Shown: positions 1-8,664 of the stretch, one piece after another
Position numbering within the stretch: the first letter of the stretch is position 1
How the letters are laid out: every line of letters begins with the position of its first letter
IMG/VR virus record: IMGVR_UViG_3300025282_000300
Location: 1 to 21,337 of that record
DNA: 21,337 nt
Source: a virus
Reading direction: 5' to 3' (one strand)
Program-made: the position numbers and the translations under genes
The notes under the pieces: model-generated
Databases searched by the model: none
Told to the model about the DNA's origin: nothing
What the model saw: only the letters and a program-made list of their open reading frames with translations

Positions 1-596
1 TTCTTGTTACCATCTAGTGGGCAAACACCATTCTTTTGTCCGATATAGGTATCAAAATCTAGAGGATTAAGAACAAAAGATCGAATTTCCTGTGATAGGT
101 TTAAGAGTTGGGTGAACTGAGAATTTAATCTAGTTGCAGTAATCTTTGAACCAGTTGTCCATTGTTGACCAGGCTTATTAACATCAGTTTTTCTTCTAAT
201 AGTTATAATATCACCATGAGTATAAGAAGCTAGAGTTACATTACCAGTTCCTCGATTGTGATGCTGTCCATCTATCCAATCATATTCAGTAGTAACATTT
301 TCTGTAATAAAAGTAATAGTTTTATCAGTTTCATTTATAGAATACATGGGACTACCTGATTTATTAGCATGCGGTAGTATATATACAGTCTTTAGTTCTT
401 CAGCCGTAGGTTCAGCACCATCTGCGGGAAGCCAGGCAACACCTCTTAATACTTCTATTTGATCTTGATCACTATATGAGCTATTAAAATTAGCAGCAAA
501 TGCATTACCGCTAGCATCGTTTAAATAACTAAATGTTGGAGATGCTTGTGCCCCAAACTTAATATATGTTGTAGCTTCTGTATTATTGTTTGGCAT
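1..596 (-). CDS. Tail fibre protein, N-terminal part (partial, cut by window edge)
   Basis: This is an open frame of about 198 codons that begins at the ATG at 594-596 and runs off the window at base 1. The ribosome binding site GGAGGATAAT lies directly before the ATG and overlaps the stop of the preceding tail tube gene. The translation holds a stretch near residues 140-175 (ITIRRKTDV, then GSKITATRLNSQFTQLLNLS and QE) that matches the style of the N-terminal attachment domain of T7 gp17-like tail fibres. In that family this domain docks the fibre to the tail tube and the distal part binds the host receptor. The distal, host-specific part is outside the window, so host range cannot be inferred. 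The position directly behind tail tubular protein B fits a fibre. A different tail appendage with the same adaptor domain is the main alternative. Confidence 0.72.
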   Translation of the reverse strand, partial: MPNNNTEATTYIKFGAQASPTFSYLNDASGNAFAANFNSSYSDQDQIEVLRGVAWLPADGAEPTAEELKTVYILPHANKSGSPMYSINETDKTITFITENVTTEYDWIDGQHHNRGTGNVTLASYTHGDIITIRRKTDVNKPGQQWTTGSKITATRLNSQFTQLLNLSQEIRSFVLNPLDFDTYIGQKNGVCPLDGNK

Positions 597-597
597 A

Positions 598-3500
598 TTA
601 TCCTCCGAGTAAGCTTACTTTAGTTTTAAATTTTCCTACAAATTCTATATTAGTTACAGCCATAGGATGAATATTATTAGACTTTATTTTAAGAGACAAG
701 TCATCAGCATAGCCTAATATAGGAGCTTTAAACAAACCAAAGCTCTTGTAATTAGTAGTACTTAGGTTTACATCTCTATCGTCTGCAATGTCAATCAAAA
801 AAGGTAAAACTTTAGCAGTTCGTCCCTGTCTTGAGACCTCTACATTAAAATTCCCAGAATTTCTAAACCTAAATAACCCATATCGTAAATTTAACGTACC
901 ATTCACAGCCATTTGCTCCTGACTTCTAAAGAATTGAGGAGATAGCTCAATTTCAGACAGGTATTTCTTCCCTGACCATACCGTAGTAGCATTATTTAAA
1001 ACATCTTGATAGTCTCCAGCAATATATCCACTAACTACGGCATTGCTGGGAATTGAAGTTCCAGTAACGGTTAAATCAAAGACCATTCCTTCATAATCTC
1101 CACTACCTACCACAATAGTATCTATATCCCAACTAGATTGAACAAAATCACTAGATGTTCTATCAGTACTAGGGTTATAAGCCCATGATCCAGTAGATAA
1201 GGTTAGGTGATCTAATCTTGGTTCACCTAACTCAGCATTATTTAAAGGAATTCTGCGTAGGGTTAGGTATTTTGTACTAGGATTAGCACTAGTTGATGGA
1301 GTTGTCTCTTCGGATACTATATAGAGAAATTCATCCAAAGCTTTGACACTTCTTATCTGAGCTTCAGAAGATAATTTAAATCTATAGAACGAATTCTGTA
1401 GAATTTGATCTCCACTTACCCTATTTGTATATACATAGATATCATTAGGATTATCTTTGTCTACTATGAACATAGAGCTTGTATCTGACGACACCGTAGG
1501 AGATATTAAATAATTTTCAGGTAAATAGTTAGGAGCATTCATAGATAACTCTAGAGCTTGTTGCTGAGTATCGCTTTGTTCTCCGAAATAAATATATAAC
1601 CTTCTCTTATCGAAGAAGAATAGGTTGTTGTTCATTAGAATTGGTTCTGTATTCTCTGCCATACCAAAGAAAGATGTGGGGGAGATTTCGGCAGTCAAAG
1701 GAGAGATTTGATTCTCAGATCCTAGTAACTCGTATTGAGTATTGCCAGATGTAGCCAAGAATAAGAAACTTCTATATGGCTGTAGATATGTAATTGGAGT
1801 AAATGAGTTTGAAGACACACTGAGATCTATAGGATCATTAACTGTGATGTTATTAGGATCAAAGACCCATAAGTTATCGAAGTTACCTAGTCTAGAGGAA
1901 ACTACCTTGTCTTCACTAGCTAGAAACAATCTATCTCTATAGAAAGACATGGCTGTAATATTACTTTGCACTGCATTGCCATCTCCATCATGGAAAATAG
2001 AGGGGCCTGGGTTAGATTCAATAGTTCCTGAAGTTCTTTCATCCCAATCTATATGTCTTAGTATCCATTCTCCTTCAGCATTTACAGCTAATTGTTTAGG
2101 CATCCTTAATTTATCTATAATAGACATACCATCAGGAGTTCTAACTACATGAAGGTAAGGTTGGTTTTCAATATCTTTAACTCTGTAATGTCCTTCTGAT
2201 AAACCCAAGTAGGGTTGGTTGAGGTAGTATATCTTACCATCTCCATCTGCATCACCTATATCAGGATAGAGTGCCTTAATCACATCCTCAGCATTGTTTC
2301 TAGCACCAAGAGCAGCTGCAGTAGGAGGGAACTTAAGATCGCTTAACCTCTGAACAGCTTGTCCTAGATAAGCACTCTCAGGATTAGGATAATAGTAATC
2401 ACTAGCTAATATATATTCAGTATATCTATTCTCTACAGGATCAATAGGCTCTCCTTCTTCATCCTTCACAGTATCTCGTTCCCATTGGTCTGGATAATAC
2501 TCATTACTAATTATAATACCAGTACCTCTAGAATTTGTCTCAGCTGTGTAGTGCAAGATCATTCCAGGGTCAGGTACCACATCATCTTCAACATCTACTT
2601 CTCCACCAAAGTTAGAGAGCCGATTAATGGCTGTTACTATAGTCTTAGCTAATGTATGGTAGTTATTTACTCCTCCAGTACCTAAGATAATAATCTTATT
2701 GTTTTCCCAGTCTGTCCACTTTAAAATACCAGTATCATAGCTATCGTCAAGCTTTATAGTTCTTGTCTCTGCAGTACCTGTTTCTAATATATGGATTAAT
2801 TCAAAGTATGTATCATTGTATTTTACTATCTCATCCGCAGCTCCCTCATCCTCAACAAATACATCAGTAATACTAGCAGCTCTAAAGCTAGGGTCATCAT
2901 CCCCAACAGCTCGATATGTCATAAGCTGAATCTCAGCTGTGGCTTTAGATGTAGAACTTCCACTAGCAAATCCTTGAACATCAAAGTATGCATCAAGTAT
3001 AGCACTACCCGTAGTTAGGACTAAAGGATAGTTAACTTCTGTAGCAGTTAGCTGATTGACAGGTGATCTAGGCTGTACTCCCATATCACTTGGTCCTACT
3101 ATACCAGAGACTGTATCTTTAACTTTCCAGATGCCATAGATATGATCATTACTTCCTGTATCCAAAGGATCGTTCCTATCATATGTTCTGTCTTCAGATA
3201 TATACTGTTGATGAGGGTTCCATGACTCTGCAATATTTTCTGGATCTACAGTAACTGTAGTTTCGTATTCAACAGATCTTCCTACTGGATCTTGAGCTGT
3301 TTTAAGATCTCCAGTCACTCCATTATAATCTATAGTAAGCCAAGTGTCTCCATCCTCATGTAGTACACTGGTATAACCTGCTTTAACTACAGTATTGAGA
3401 ACAAGAATAGATGAGCCTACAGCTACAGCTCGTAAAGCCTGATCTGCTGTATAAGTAGTACCATCTGTAGGACCATTGTCTGTCACGCCATTGCCCCAAG

Positions 3501-3930
3501 TTAGATACTTCTTATGTTCTTCCTCGATACTAGGAATAGAATCCATCTTAAAGGTTCCATCAGTATTTACTCGGTATACCCACATCATATCAGTACTCTC
3601 TGTTGGGTCAGCTGAGTAATCTATTATAATTAAAAATCTTTGTTCAGCTGAAGCTGAGTACCAATGAAACCATAGGTCTTTAGTACTCGTTGATTCAGTA
3701 CCATAAATTTCTTGTAGTATGCCATGAAAATTGGATGGATCTGCTCGTGTTAATAACTTAGCACCCCTGCGTTTTTCTGCTGAATGTTCTATAGAAACTA
3801 AAAAGTTATCTATATTCTCAGACTCCATAGGAGTTCTCTTTGCTGGTGATTGTCTACCAACTCCTCCTGCCAAAGTAGGAATACTTATTCTCATAGGAAA
3901 GTATGTCCTAGATCTACGAGCTTTAGCCAT
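598..3930 (-). CDS. Tail tubular protein B (T7 gp12-like)
   Basis: This is a large structural protein of 1110 residues from the chosen start. The frame stays open back to 4041, but the ATG at 3930 is preferred. It has GGAG eight bases upstream, it overlaps the stop of tail tubular protein A by only 8 bases, and it places the IPTLAGGVGRQSP motif near the N-terminus, as in gp12-like proteins, which start with a similar G-G-[IV]-x-[QR]-Q-[SP] segment. In this family the protein forms the hexameric nozzle at the end of the short tail. The protein is rich in Ser, Thr, Asp and Asn, and looks like mixed beta structure with no signal peptide or membrane segment. It is longer than T7 gp12 (about 790 residues), so it may carry extra domains, which I could not identify. 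The stop codon lies inside the ribosome binding region of the tail fibre gene. Confidence 0.85.
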   Translation of the reverse strand: MAKARRSRTYFPMRISIPTLAGGVGRQSPAKRTPMESENIDNFLVSIEHSAEKRRGAKLLTRADPSNFHGILQEIYGTESTSTKDLWFHWYSASAEQRFLIIIDYSADPTESTDMMWVYRVNTDGTFKMDSIPSIEEEHKKYLTWGNGVTDNGPTDGTTYTADQALRAVAVGSSILVLNTVVKAGYTSVLHEDGDTWLTIDYNGVTGDLKTAQDPVGRSVEYETTVTVDPENIAESWNPHQQYISEDRTYDRNDPLDTGSNDHIYGIWKVKDTVSGIVGPSDMGVQPRSPVNQLTATEVNYPLVLTTGSAILDAYFDVQGFASGSSTSKATAEIQLMTYRAVGDDDPSFRAASITDVFVEDEGAADEIVKYNDTYFELIHILETGTAETRTIKLDDSYDTGILKWTDWENNKIIILGTGGVNNYHTLAKTIVTAINRLSNFGGEVDVEDDVVPDPGMILHYTAETNSRGTGIIISNEYYPDQWERDTVKDEEGEPIDPVENRYTEYILASDYYYPNPESAYLGQAVQRLSDLKFPPTAAALGARNNAEDVIKALYPDIGDADGDGKIYYLNQPYLGLSEGHYRVKDIENQPYLHVVRTPDGMSIIDKLRMPKQLAVNAEGEWILRHIDWDERTSGTIESNPGPSIFHDGDGNAVQSNITAMSFYRDRLFLASEDKVVSSRLGNFDNLWVFDPNNITVNDPIDLSVSSNSFTPITYLQPYRSFLFLATSGNTQYELLGSENQISPLTAEISPTSFFGMAENTEPILMNNNLFFFDKRRLYIYFGEQSDTQQQALELSMNAPNYLPENYLISPTVSSDTSSMFIVDKDNPNDIYVYTNRVSGDQILQNSFYRFKLSSEAQIRSVKALDEFLYIVSEETTPSTSANPSTKYLTLRRIPLNNAELGEPRLDHLTLSTGSWAYNPSTDRTSSDFVQSSWDIDTIVVGSGDYEGMVFDLTVTGTSIPSNAVVSGYIAGDYQDVLNNATTVWSGKKYLSEIELSPQFFRSQEQMAVNGTLNLRYGLFRFRNSGNFNVEVSRQGRTAKVLPFLIDIADDRDVNLSTTNYKSFGLFKAPILGYADDLSLKIKSNNIHPMAVTNIEFVGKFKTKVSLLGG

Positions 3931-4585
3931 TAGTAGTTCTCCAGAATCTAAATCTACTAGGATCACCATGAACTGATCTTCTCTGAAAGATTTCTCTTGC
4001 TCTAGATGTAGCACTACTAAAGATAGAGTAGTTCTTGTCATCTATATCTGCTGATTTACCCTTAGCCATGTATAGTGATTCTATTTGTCCTAAGTAGTTA
4101 TCAACATCGCCATCACCTTGCATAACTAATTGATATTGTCTAGCAGCAGCAGCCATAATAGATCTTTGTATAGGTGTGTCCATCTCTTCCCAGACTAAAG
4201 CATAAATAACTTCTACATAATAATCTTTACTAGCATCCCAACTATTAATATGGTCAGTTAAATTATGTAGTCTAATATTACCTTCTGAATCCTGTCTAGC
4301 ATTAGCCTTAATTCTTTCCCCATCATCATTCGTATGATACGATACAAGTTCTGCACTTAAAGTATCGGTCGGCAAATCTATAATCCCATCTGTACTTAAA
4401 TTATATTTCTTAACATAGGTGTTACTAGCCATCCCTCTTAGTTGAAAGTCTGTGATATTTCTTTCTAAGATAAACAGAGAAACCTCTGTATCTAGACCAC
4501 TCTCTCCCTCTAGATCGTTGACTAGAGATTCTCCTGCCATTAGCAGCATATGATTAACTGCATCTAGCTTAGTTATTGCACCCAT
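3923..4585 (-). CDS. Tail tubular protein A (T7 gp11-like gatekeeper)
   Basis: This 220-residue protein is the adaptor that in T7-like phages sits under the portal and joins it to the nozzle. The N-terminus (LDAVNHMLLMAGESLVNDLE) is typical of the family: a helix with an alanine-asparagine-leucine pattern followed by a Gly-Glu and hydrophobic turn. The length is close to T7 gp11 (about 196). The start at 4585 has AAAAGGAG seven bases upstream. It is the first gene after the strong terminator behind the capsid gene, and its last 8 bases overlap the start of tail tubular protein B, which suggests coupled translation. The family assignment rests on order, size and N-terminal pattern. Confidence 0.83.
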   Translation of the reverse strand: MGAITKLDAVNHMLLMAGESLVNDLEGESGLDTEVSLFILERNITDFQLRGMASNTYVKKYNLSTDGIIDLPTDTLSAELVSYHTNDDGERIKANARQDSEGNIRLHNLTDHINSWDASKDYYVEVIYALVWEEMDTPIQRSIMAAAARQYQLVMQGDGDVDNYLGQIESLYMAKGKSADIDDKNYSIFSSATSRAREIFQRRSVHGDPSRFRFWRTTNG

Positions 4586-4598
4586 GTTATCTCCTTTT

Positions 4599-4634
4599 AA
4601 AAAGACTTAAGTCCCCCCAGAGGGGGGACTTAAG
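4599..4634 (-). terminator. Rho-independent terminator after the capsid gene
   Basis: Bases 4606-4618 and 4622-4634 are a perfect 13-base inverted repeat with a three-base loop and a core of six G-C pairs. On the minus strand it is followed by TCTTTTT, so it has the form of an intrinsic terminator acting on transcripts from the capsid gene. It lies 24 bases after the capsid stop and before the tail tubular A ribosome binding site. In T7 the T-phi terminator occupies the same place, after gene 10. The likely role is to make capsid message more abundant than downstream tail message. Confidence 0.9.
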
Positions 4635-4658
4635 CATCATTGCTAATTAAAGCAAGTA

Positions 4659-5915
4659 TTACGCATCTGCATATTCTGCAGCCATACCCCAAGCACCTCG
4701 CAATTTAGTACGAGTGTCTGAAGCTGAGCCAGAACCTGAAACTGTTGTATCAAGAACTGCACAAGCAAGTTCTGGACGCAGTGTTCCAGTACCAGACATC
4801 ATTGAAGCAACCGTGAAAGTTGTGTTACGACGTACATCGTCAACATTGTCAACTTTCAATCCCTGTAGTTTCAATGAAGCTACGCAACCTCGTTGCCACA
4901 AGATTGCTTTACAAGCTCCGCCTTCGTTAGCCGTAGTTGGTGTACCTGTAAACTTAAGATTATATCGACCTTCGCCAATATTGTCCGCAGATGCAACATA
5001 GTTGCTGAACGGACCGTGCATTGTCTTACAGATTGTGCAACCCATATAGGTTAACAGTTCTGAAAGCTGTGGACGACCAGCTAGGGATGAACCCAAGCCA
5101 TCGTAATCTCCACCAAACATCTTAGCTGTTGGACCATTGACTGCCCAAGTTTGTATTGCTTCATTTGTATCTACTACGTTACCGTAACCAAGATCCAAGT
5201 AATCACGAGCAACACCCAGAGCACGAATGCTTTGGAATGCAGCTGGAGTTACCGCACAATAAACACCTTCAGTACCGATGTTATTTTCTTGCAAATAAAC
5301 CATCCAGTCCTCAATATGCTTAAGAAGCAAGAGGGCTGCATCAGTTTCGTTGGTGTCACCACCAGCATCACCTAGGTGTTCGTAAGTAGTACTACCAAAT
5401 GGATCCTTAGGTGTTAACGAAGCTCTAGGATCATTTGTTAGTTTGTCTTCAGCACAAGCACGAGCAATGTAAGCAGCAATTTGCTTATCGCGTGCGTTAG
5501 CTAAAGTCATACCAGCTTGACGAGCAAGCTCTGCACGATACTCCCATTGAGTTAACATCAAGTCAATGTTGTCAAGTTCAAAGTGAGCAGCTATAGGACG
5601 CTTATCCAAGTTAATCTTGAATGTTGTCGCTGTAGCATTGTGGCCACCGATGAGTTCTTCACCAGCACCCCATGCAGTTTTCAAGCTAACAGTACCAGTG
5701 ATGGGAAATTCCATCGCAGCACCACTTGAAATAGTTCGGGAATCTACCATTCCCTCAAATTTGTTGTATTCATCGTAGGCATGAATGACTTCTCCCGACC
5801 AGATTGGAAGCCAAAGCTTACCTGGGGGGTTTGAGTCAGAAGTCAAGTTTGTTACGTTGGTTCGGTAAGGCAGTCCTACTGCCGTTACGTCATGACCAGT
5901 TGTACCATATGACAT
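4659..5915 (-). CDS. Major capsid protein (T7 gp10-like)
   Basis: This 418-residue protein would form the icosahedral shell with the HK97 fold. The region LWLPIWSGEVIHAYDEYNKF, followed by a short segment and RTISSGAAMEFPITG (about residues 34-74), corresponds to the conserved N-arm and early core of T7-like capsids (WSGEV...F...RTISSGKSAQFP). The length is slightly above T7 gp10A (345). The start at 5915 has AAGGAG with an 8-base spacing. The gene sits between scaffold (177-base gap upstream) and an intrinsic terminator. Its wobble positions look richer in G and C than those of its neighbours, as often seen in highly expressed phage genes; this is an impression by eye. Confidence 0.93.
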   Translation of the reverse strand: MSYGTTGHDVTAVGLPYRTNVTNLTSDSNPPGKLWLPIWSGEVIHAYDEYNKFEGMVDSRTISSGAAMEFPITGTVSLKTAWGAGEELIGGHNATATTFKINLDKRPIAAHFELDNIDLMLTQWEYRAELARQAGMTLANARDKQIAAYIARACAEDKLTNDPRASLTPKDPFGSTTYEHLGDAGGDTNETDAALLLLKHIEDWMVYLQENNIGTEGVYCAVTPAAFQSIRALGVARDYLDLGYGNVVDTNEAIQTWAVNGPTAKMFGGDYDGLGSSLAGRPQLSELLTYMGCTICKTMHGPFSNYVASADNIGEGRYNLKFTGTPTTANEGGACKAILWQRGCVASLKLQGLKVDNVDDVRRNTTFTVASMMSGTGTLRPELACAVLDTTVSGSGSASDTRTKLRGAWGMAAEYADA

Positions 5916-6092
5916 AATTATGTCTCCTTAATAAAAAGTAATATATTACGGAAATAATTTCTGACACTATAAAGAATTACTCTTTCGAGTTCTCTAACAT
6001 GCGGATAGTTCATCTCATACAGTATCCATTGTCTCTGTTAGGAGAGGGATCTCTGTATATTTAGCGTTCTCCTCTTTTGTAAGGTCCGTACC
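5916..6092 (-). other. Intergenic leader upstream of the capsid gene
   Basis: This is the largest gap between clear genes. Right after the scaffold stop, on the minus strand, there is a six-base-pair inverted repeat (GTAAGG...CCTTAC, plus 6079-6096) with no T run, so it is not a normal terminator. Closer to the capsid start are two adjacent palindromes, GTAATATATTAC (5938-5949) and GAAATAATTTC (5951-5961). No convincing sigma70 or phage promoter was found. A 31-codon frame (5918-6013) ends just before the capsid start but lacks a good ribosome binding site. In T7 the equivalent gap carries the strong phi10 promoter and an RNase III site, so a promoter or processing site here is expected but not shown. 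Confidence 0.4.
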
Positions 6093-7034
6093 TTACGCTG
6101 GCAAGGAATTGAAATCCGTGCGTTGCATTCTCTGTTCCACAGCCTGTCGGTAAGCTGGTTCTAGCTTAAACCTTGGGTTGTTGCGGTCTGCAGTGAATTC
6201 ACGCTTGGTTTTATATCCCATATAGCCAGTATCAGTAGCAGCCACTTGCCCCATATTAGCATTAGACATTGGCTCTTGTGCTTGTTCTGTTGCAATTGGT
6301 CTGTTATTGTACATTGATTCTAGTCCTCTTAGAGTTACCTCATAAGAAGAACCAGCAAGTCCCATGTTAATATGAGCTTGATCTTCTTTGCTTAAATTAG
6401 TTTCAGCCCAGTTAAATATTTGTTCTAACTTATCGTCACCACCTACTACCTCTGCAGCAGTACTATAAGCTTCTCTTCTCTGAGATTTTTGACCATCAAT
6501 AAATGTATCAATAACCTCATCAGGATAACCCGTAACCTCTCTGATACCTGCTCTAGTATTTTCAGATAGATCTCCCATTACACTCAACTCTTGTCCCCAT
6601 GCATGCCACATTTGTGCTGTAACATTAGACGGAGCAATATTAGGATCTGGTAGATCTCTTTGTAAGTTAAGACGAAGTTCTTCATCTGTCTGAGGTCTCA
6701 TAGGAGCCTGTTGTTGTTCTTGCACAGGCTCTCGGTAGTTAGGGTTTTCAGTTCCTTGCTCATTATAAGTTCTTTTTAGGTCTGCAATTTCTTGTCTAGC
6801 TTGGGTATACTGTCCCTGTGCAGACTTAAGAGAATCAAACCAATCTCCAGCTGTCTTAAAGTTTTCTGGAATTTGTGTGCCTTGGTTTTGTACATGCTGT
6901 TCAAACCTAACACGCTCTTGTTGAGACTGCATATCAGTTACAGGTGTAGTAGTAGCATTTTCCTGCATGTCTGCTAACCTAGCCTGATCTTCTGTCGGTT
7001 GTATTGGTTGTTGATAGTCTTGTTGTTCATTCAT
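6093..7034 (-). CDS. Scaffolding / capsid assembly protein (T7 gp9-like)
   Basis: This 313-residue acidic protein is rich in Gln, Glu and Asn, consistent with an internal scaffold that guides prohead assembly and then leaves. The first 130 residues are low complexity and probably disordered or helical. The C-terminal segment (GYKTKREFTADRNNPRFKLE, then AYRQAVEQRM) matches the end of gp9-like scaffolds, which carry a conserved pattern of the type E-x-x-A-x-x-DPRY...AYR. That segment binds the capsid protein in characterised systems. The start at 7034 has AAGGAG eight bases upstream. Position directly before the capsid gene is as in T7. Confidence 0.85.
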   Translation of the reverse strand: MNEQQDYQQPIQPTEDQARLADMQENATTTPVTDMQSQQERVRFEQHVQNQGTQIPENFKTAGDWFDSLKSAQGQYTQARQEIADLKRTYNEQGTENPNYREPVQEQQQAPMRPQTDEELRLNLQRDLPDPNIAPSNVTAQMWHAWGQELSVMGDLSENTRAGIREVTGYPDEVIDTFIDGQKSQRREAYSTAAEVVGGDDKLEQIFNWAETNLSKEDQAHINMGLAGSSYEVTLRGLESMYNNRPIATEQAQEPMSNANMGQVAATDTGYMGYKTKREFTADRNNPRFKLEPAYRQAVEQRMQRTDFNSLPA

Positions 7035-7070
7035 ACGTTAATCTCCTTACGATTATTCTGCTCCCCAGAG

Positions 7071-7307
7071 TCAAAGGATTTTTATTAGGAGGCTCATGCC
7101 CCCAGAAATTACAATAGCAATACCTGCAGCCCACGTAGCTGCTTTAGTTTGTAGTACGACTATATTACGCTCTATTTTTGCCAGTCTTTTATCCATAGAT
7201 TCTAATCTTTTATTGGTTCTTTCTAGTTCATTTATAACTAATCTCTTATACTGATCCCAACCATTAGTGCCTTCAGAATGTGTTTCCCATGGATTTTGTG
7301 GTGGCAT
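7071..7307 (-). CDS. Small coiled-coil protein with C-terminal membrane segment
   Basis: This 78-residue protein has three parts: a polar N-terminus with W17-x2-YK, a heptad-rich coiled coil (about residues 24-52, LERTNKRLESMDKRLAKIER), and one hydrophobic segment at the C-terminus (about 58-78, AAGIAIVISGGMSLLIKIL). The layout resembles XhlA/haemolysin-like and similar phage membrane proteins often found near lysis or head genes. It may be a holin-like or membrane-anchoring protein, but no lysin gene lies next to it, so lysis is only a guess. The start has AGGAAT upstream. It lies between the LamG protein and the scaffold with gaps of 5 and 36 bases. Confidence 0.62.
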   Translation of the reverse strand: MPPQNPWETHSEGTNGWDQYKRLVINELERTNKRLESMDKRLAKIERNIVVLQTKAATWAAGIAIVISGGMSLLIKIL

Positions 7308-7312
7308 AAAAC

Positions 7313-8302
7313 TTATTCCTCGTACAAGGCTACGATATTAGTAGCATTAGTGTTAGTAGCCATAACTTTAGTGGCAGGGGTCATCTCTATAATACTACCA
7401 ACAGCCCTTTTTTTAAGAACTGTAGTTACTCCGTCCAATACTACAGCCACATCAGCTTTTTTAGCATTGAACCACTTGTCTGTTAAATAATCATAAATAA
7501 CTCCTCTTTCTCTAGCACTTAAATTTTTCTTCCATATTAATATTTCAGCAATCTCTCCATCCATACCTTGTCCATAAGTAGGAGTAGTATCTTCTAGTCT
7601 TTGTCCTATATAAAGATCATCAGTTCCAGTAAGGTCTTCGGTATTAGATACAGAACTACCATCAGTAGCATTATTAAGATATAGTTGTAGAGTGTTTACC
7701 GAATTCCTCTGTACCCCCACAACATACCAAGTACCTGTACTTAGTGTCGCAGCACCTACTGCATCATTACCAGAAACATGGAACTTCATAACACCATCAT
7801 CACAAATCCATGTCCATTCAGACGAGTGTTTATCCTTAGCCATTACAGCCGAATTGCCATTCACAGCATCAAACTTAACTAACGCTATCATTGAAAAGGC
7901 ACCAGTAAAATCAAAATCAGCATGGTCGTCTACCTTAAACCCATCATCATTTGCTCCAGCCCTATCAAAATCTATAGTGGCTAATCCATTAGTAGCAGCA
8001 ATACCAGCCTCTACATGAGGAGCGTTTGTTATTGCTGCATTATGACTATTGCCAGACTGATCAGCCCATGTGGATATAGTAGTTCCTGATGATACAGCTA
8101 CCCCAGCATTAGCCTTAAGCCATAGCTTGGGACTGTGTAAGTCACCTACAACTACATTAGCTTCAAAGTTTCCATCTCCTACATATAATGCACTAAAGAA
8201 CGGTTCTTCTCCAGGACCGTAAAGAGTACTATCGCTAGGAGTAATAGCCGAAGCACTAGAATACCCCTTTTTACCGCCATCTTGCATTGGAAAACTAGGC
8301 AT
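7313..8302 (-). CDS. LamG / concanavalin A-like domain virion protein
   Basis: This protein has 329 residues. Residues 58-280 form a LamG-like jelly roll: the opening LWLKANAG (60-67) and WADQSGNSHNA (79-89), central strands, and the closing GEIAEILIWKKNLSARERG (249-267) are typical of these glycan-binding modules. The parts flanking LamG (ALYVGDG at 38-44 and ADVAVVLDG to NATNIVALYEE at 283-329) look like two halves of the small fold encoded by the next gene upstream (GIYVGVAGD... to DCVALS), as if LamG had been inserted into it. The likely role is a capsid decoration or surface protein that binds carbohydrate. It starts two bases after its neighbour's stop and has only a weak ribosome binding site, which suggests translational coupling. 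Confidence 0.75.
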   Translation of the reverse strand: MPSFPMQDGGKKGYSSASAITPSDSTLYGPGEEPFFSALYVGDGNFEANVVVGDLHSPKLWLKANAGVAVSSGTTISTWADQSGNSHNAAITNAPHVEAGIAATNGLATIDFDRAGANDDGFKVDDHADFDFTGAFSMIALVKFDAVNGNSAVMAKDKHSSEWTWICDDGVMKFHVSGNDAVGAATLSTGTWYVVGVQRNSVNTLQLYLNNATDGSSVSNTEDLTGTDDLYIGQRLEDTTPTYGQGMDGEIAEILIWKKNLSARERGVIYDYLTDKWFNAKKADVAVVLDGVTTVLKKRAVGSIIEMTPATKVMATNTNATNIVALYEE

Positions 8303-8304
8303 GT

Positions 8305-8652
8305 TTATGGATCCGCCCTGGTTACTACATCAATACCTGTACTCAGTGCTACACAATCGGTAACTGTACTATCTGTATGTAAAGCTTTGAACGCAAAGGG
8401 ATATATAGTACCTTCAATAGCATTCTTAAACTCTACTGCTACAGTATCATTAAGAAGAATTAGATCCATATCACCAGCAACTCCTACGTATATACCATCT
8501 GGATATACCTTACGAGCTGTAGTGGGGTTTCCATCAGCTCCTGTAAAAGAATATGCTTCTGTGTACTCAAAAGCGTGTAATGATGTACCGCTTCCTTCTC
8601 CATCATCATCTGGTACAATAGCTTTGGCTCTTATATATTTTTCCATTGACAT
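8305..8652 (-). CDS. Small head-decoration-like structural protein
   Basis: This 115-residue, beta-rich protein has the pattern YPDGIYVGVAGD, then two strands, then a segment ending DSTVTDCVALS. Many tailed phages and prophages carry similar proteins of about 100 residues (YVGxxGDV...TGTTAT-[ND]-IVALY) among their head genes. I take it as a capsid decoration or minor head protein. The start has AAAGGAG with a 7-base spacing. It shares its fold pattern with the two ends of the downstream LamG protein, so the two are probably paralogues. The exact function is inferred from context. Confidence 0.65.
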   Translation of the reverse strand: MSMEKYIRAKAIVPDDDGEGSGTSLHAFEYTEAYSFTGADGNPTTARKVYPDGIYVGVAGDMDLILLNDTVAVEFKNAIEGTIYPFAFKALHTDSTVTDCVALSTGIDVVTRADP

Positions 8653-8664
8653 TTTATTTCTCCT

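Noticed and set aside
3928-4041. Longer N-terminus for tail tubular protein B
   Set aside because: The upstream extension overlaps tail tubular protein A by over 110 bases and has no good ribosome binding site, while the ATG at 3930 has GGAG at a proper distance.
5962-5971. TGACACTATA on the plus strand, as in the SP6 RNA polymerase promoter
   Set aside because: It points away from all genes, the flanking bases do not match the SP6 promoter well, and no second copy was noticed. Chance is likely in AT-rich sequence.
6079-6096. Inverted repeat GTAAGG/CCTTAC after the scaffold gene as a terminator
   Set aside because: The stem is only six base pairs and is followed by purines on the minus strand, not a U run.
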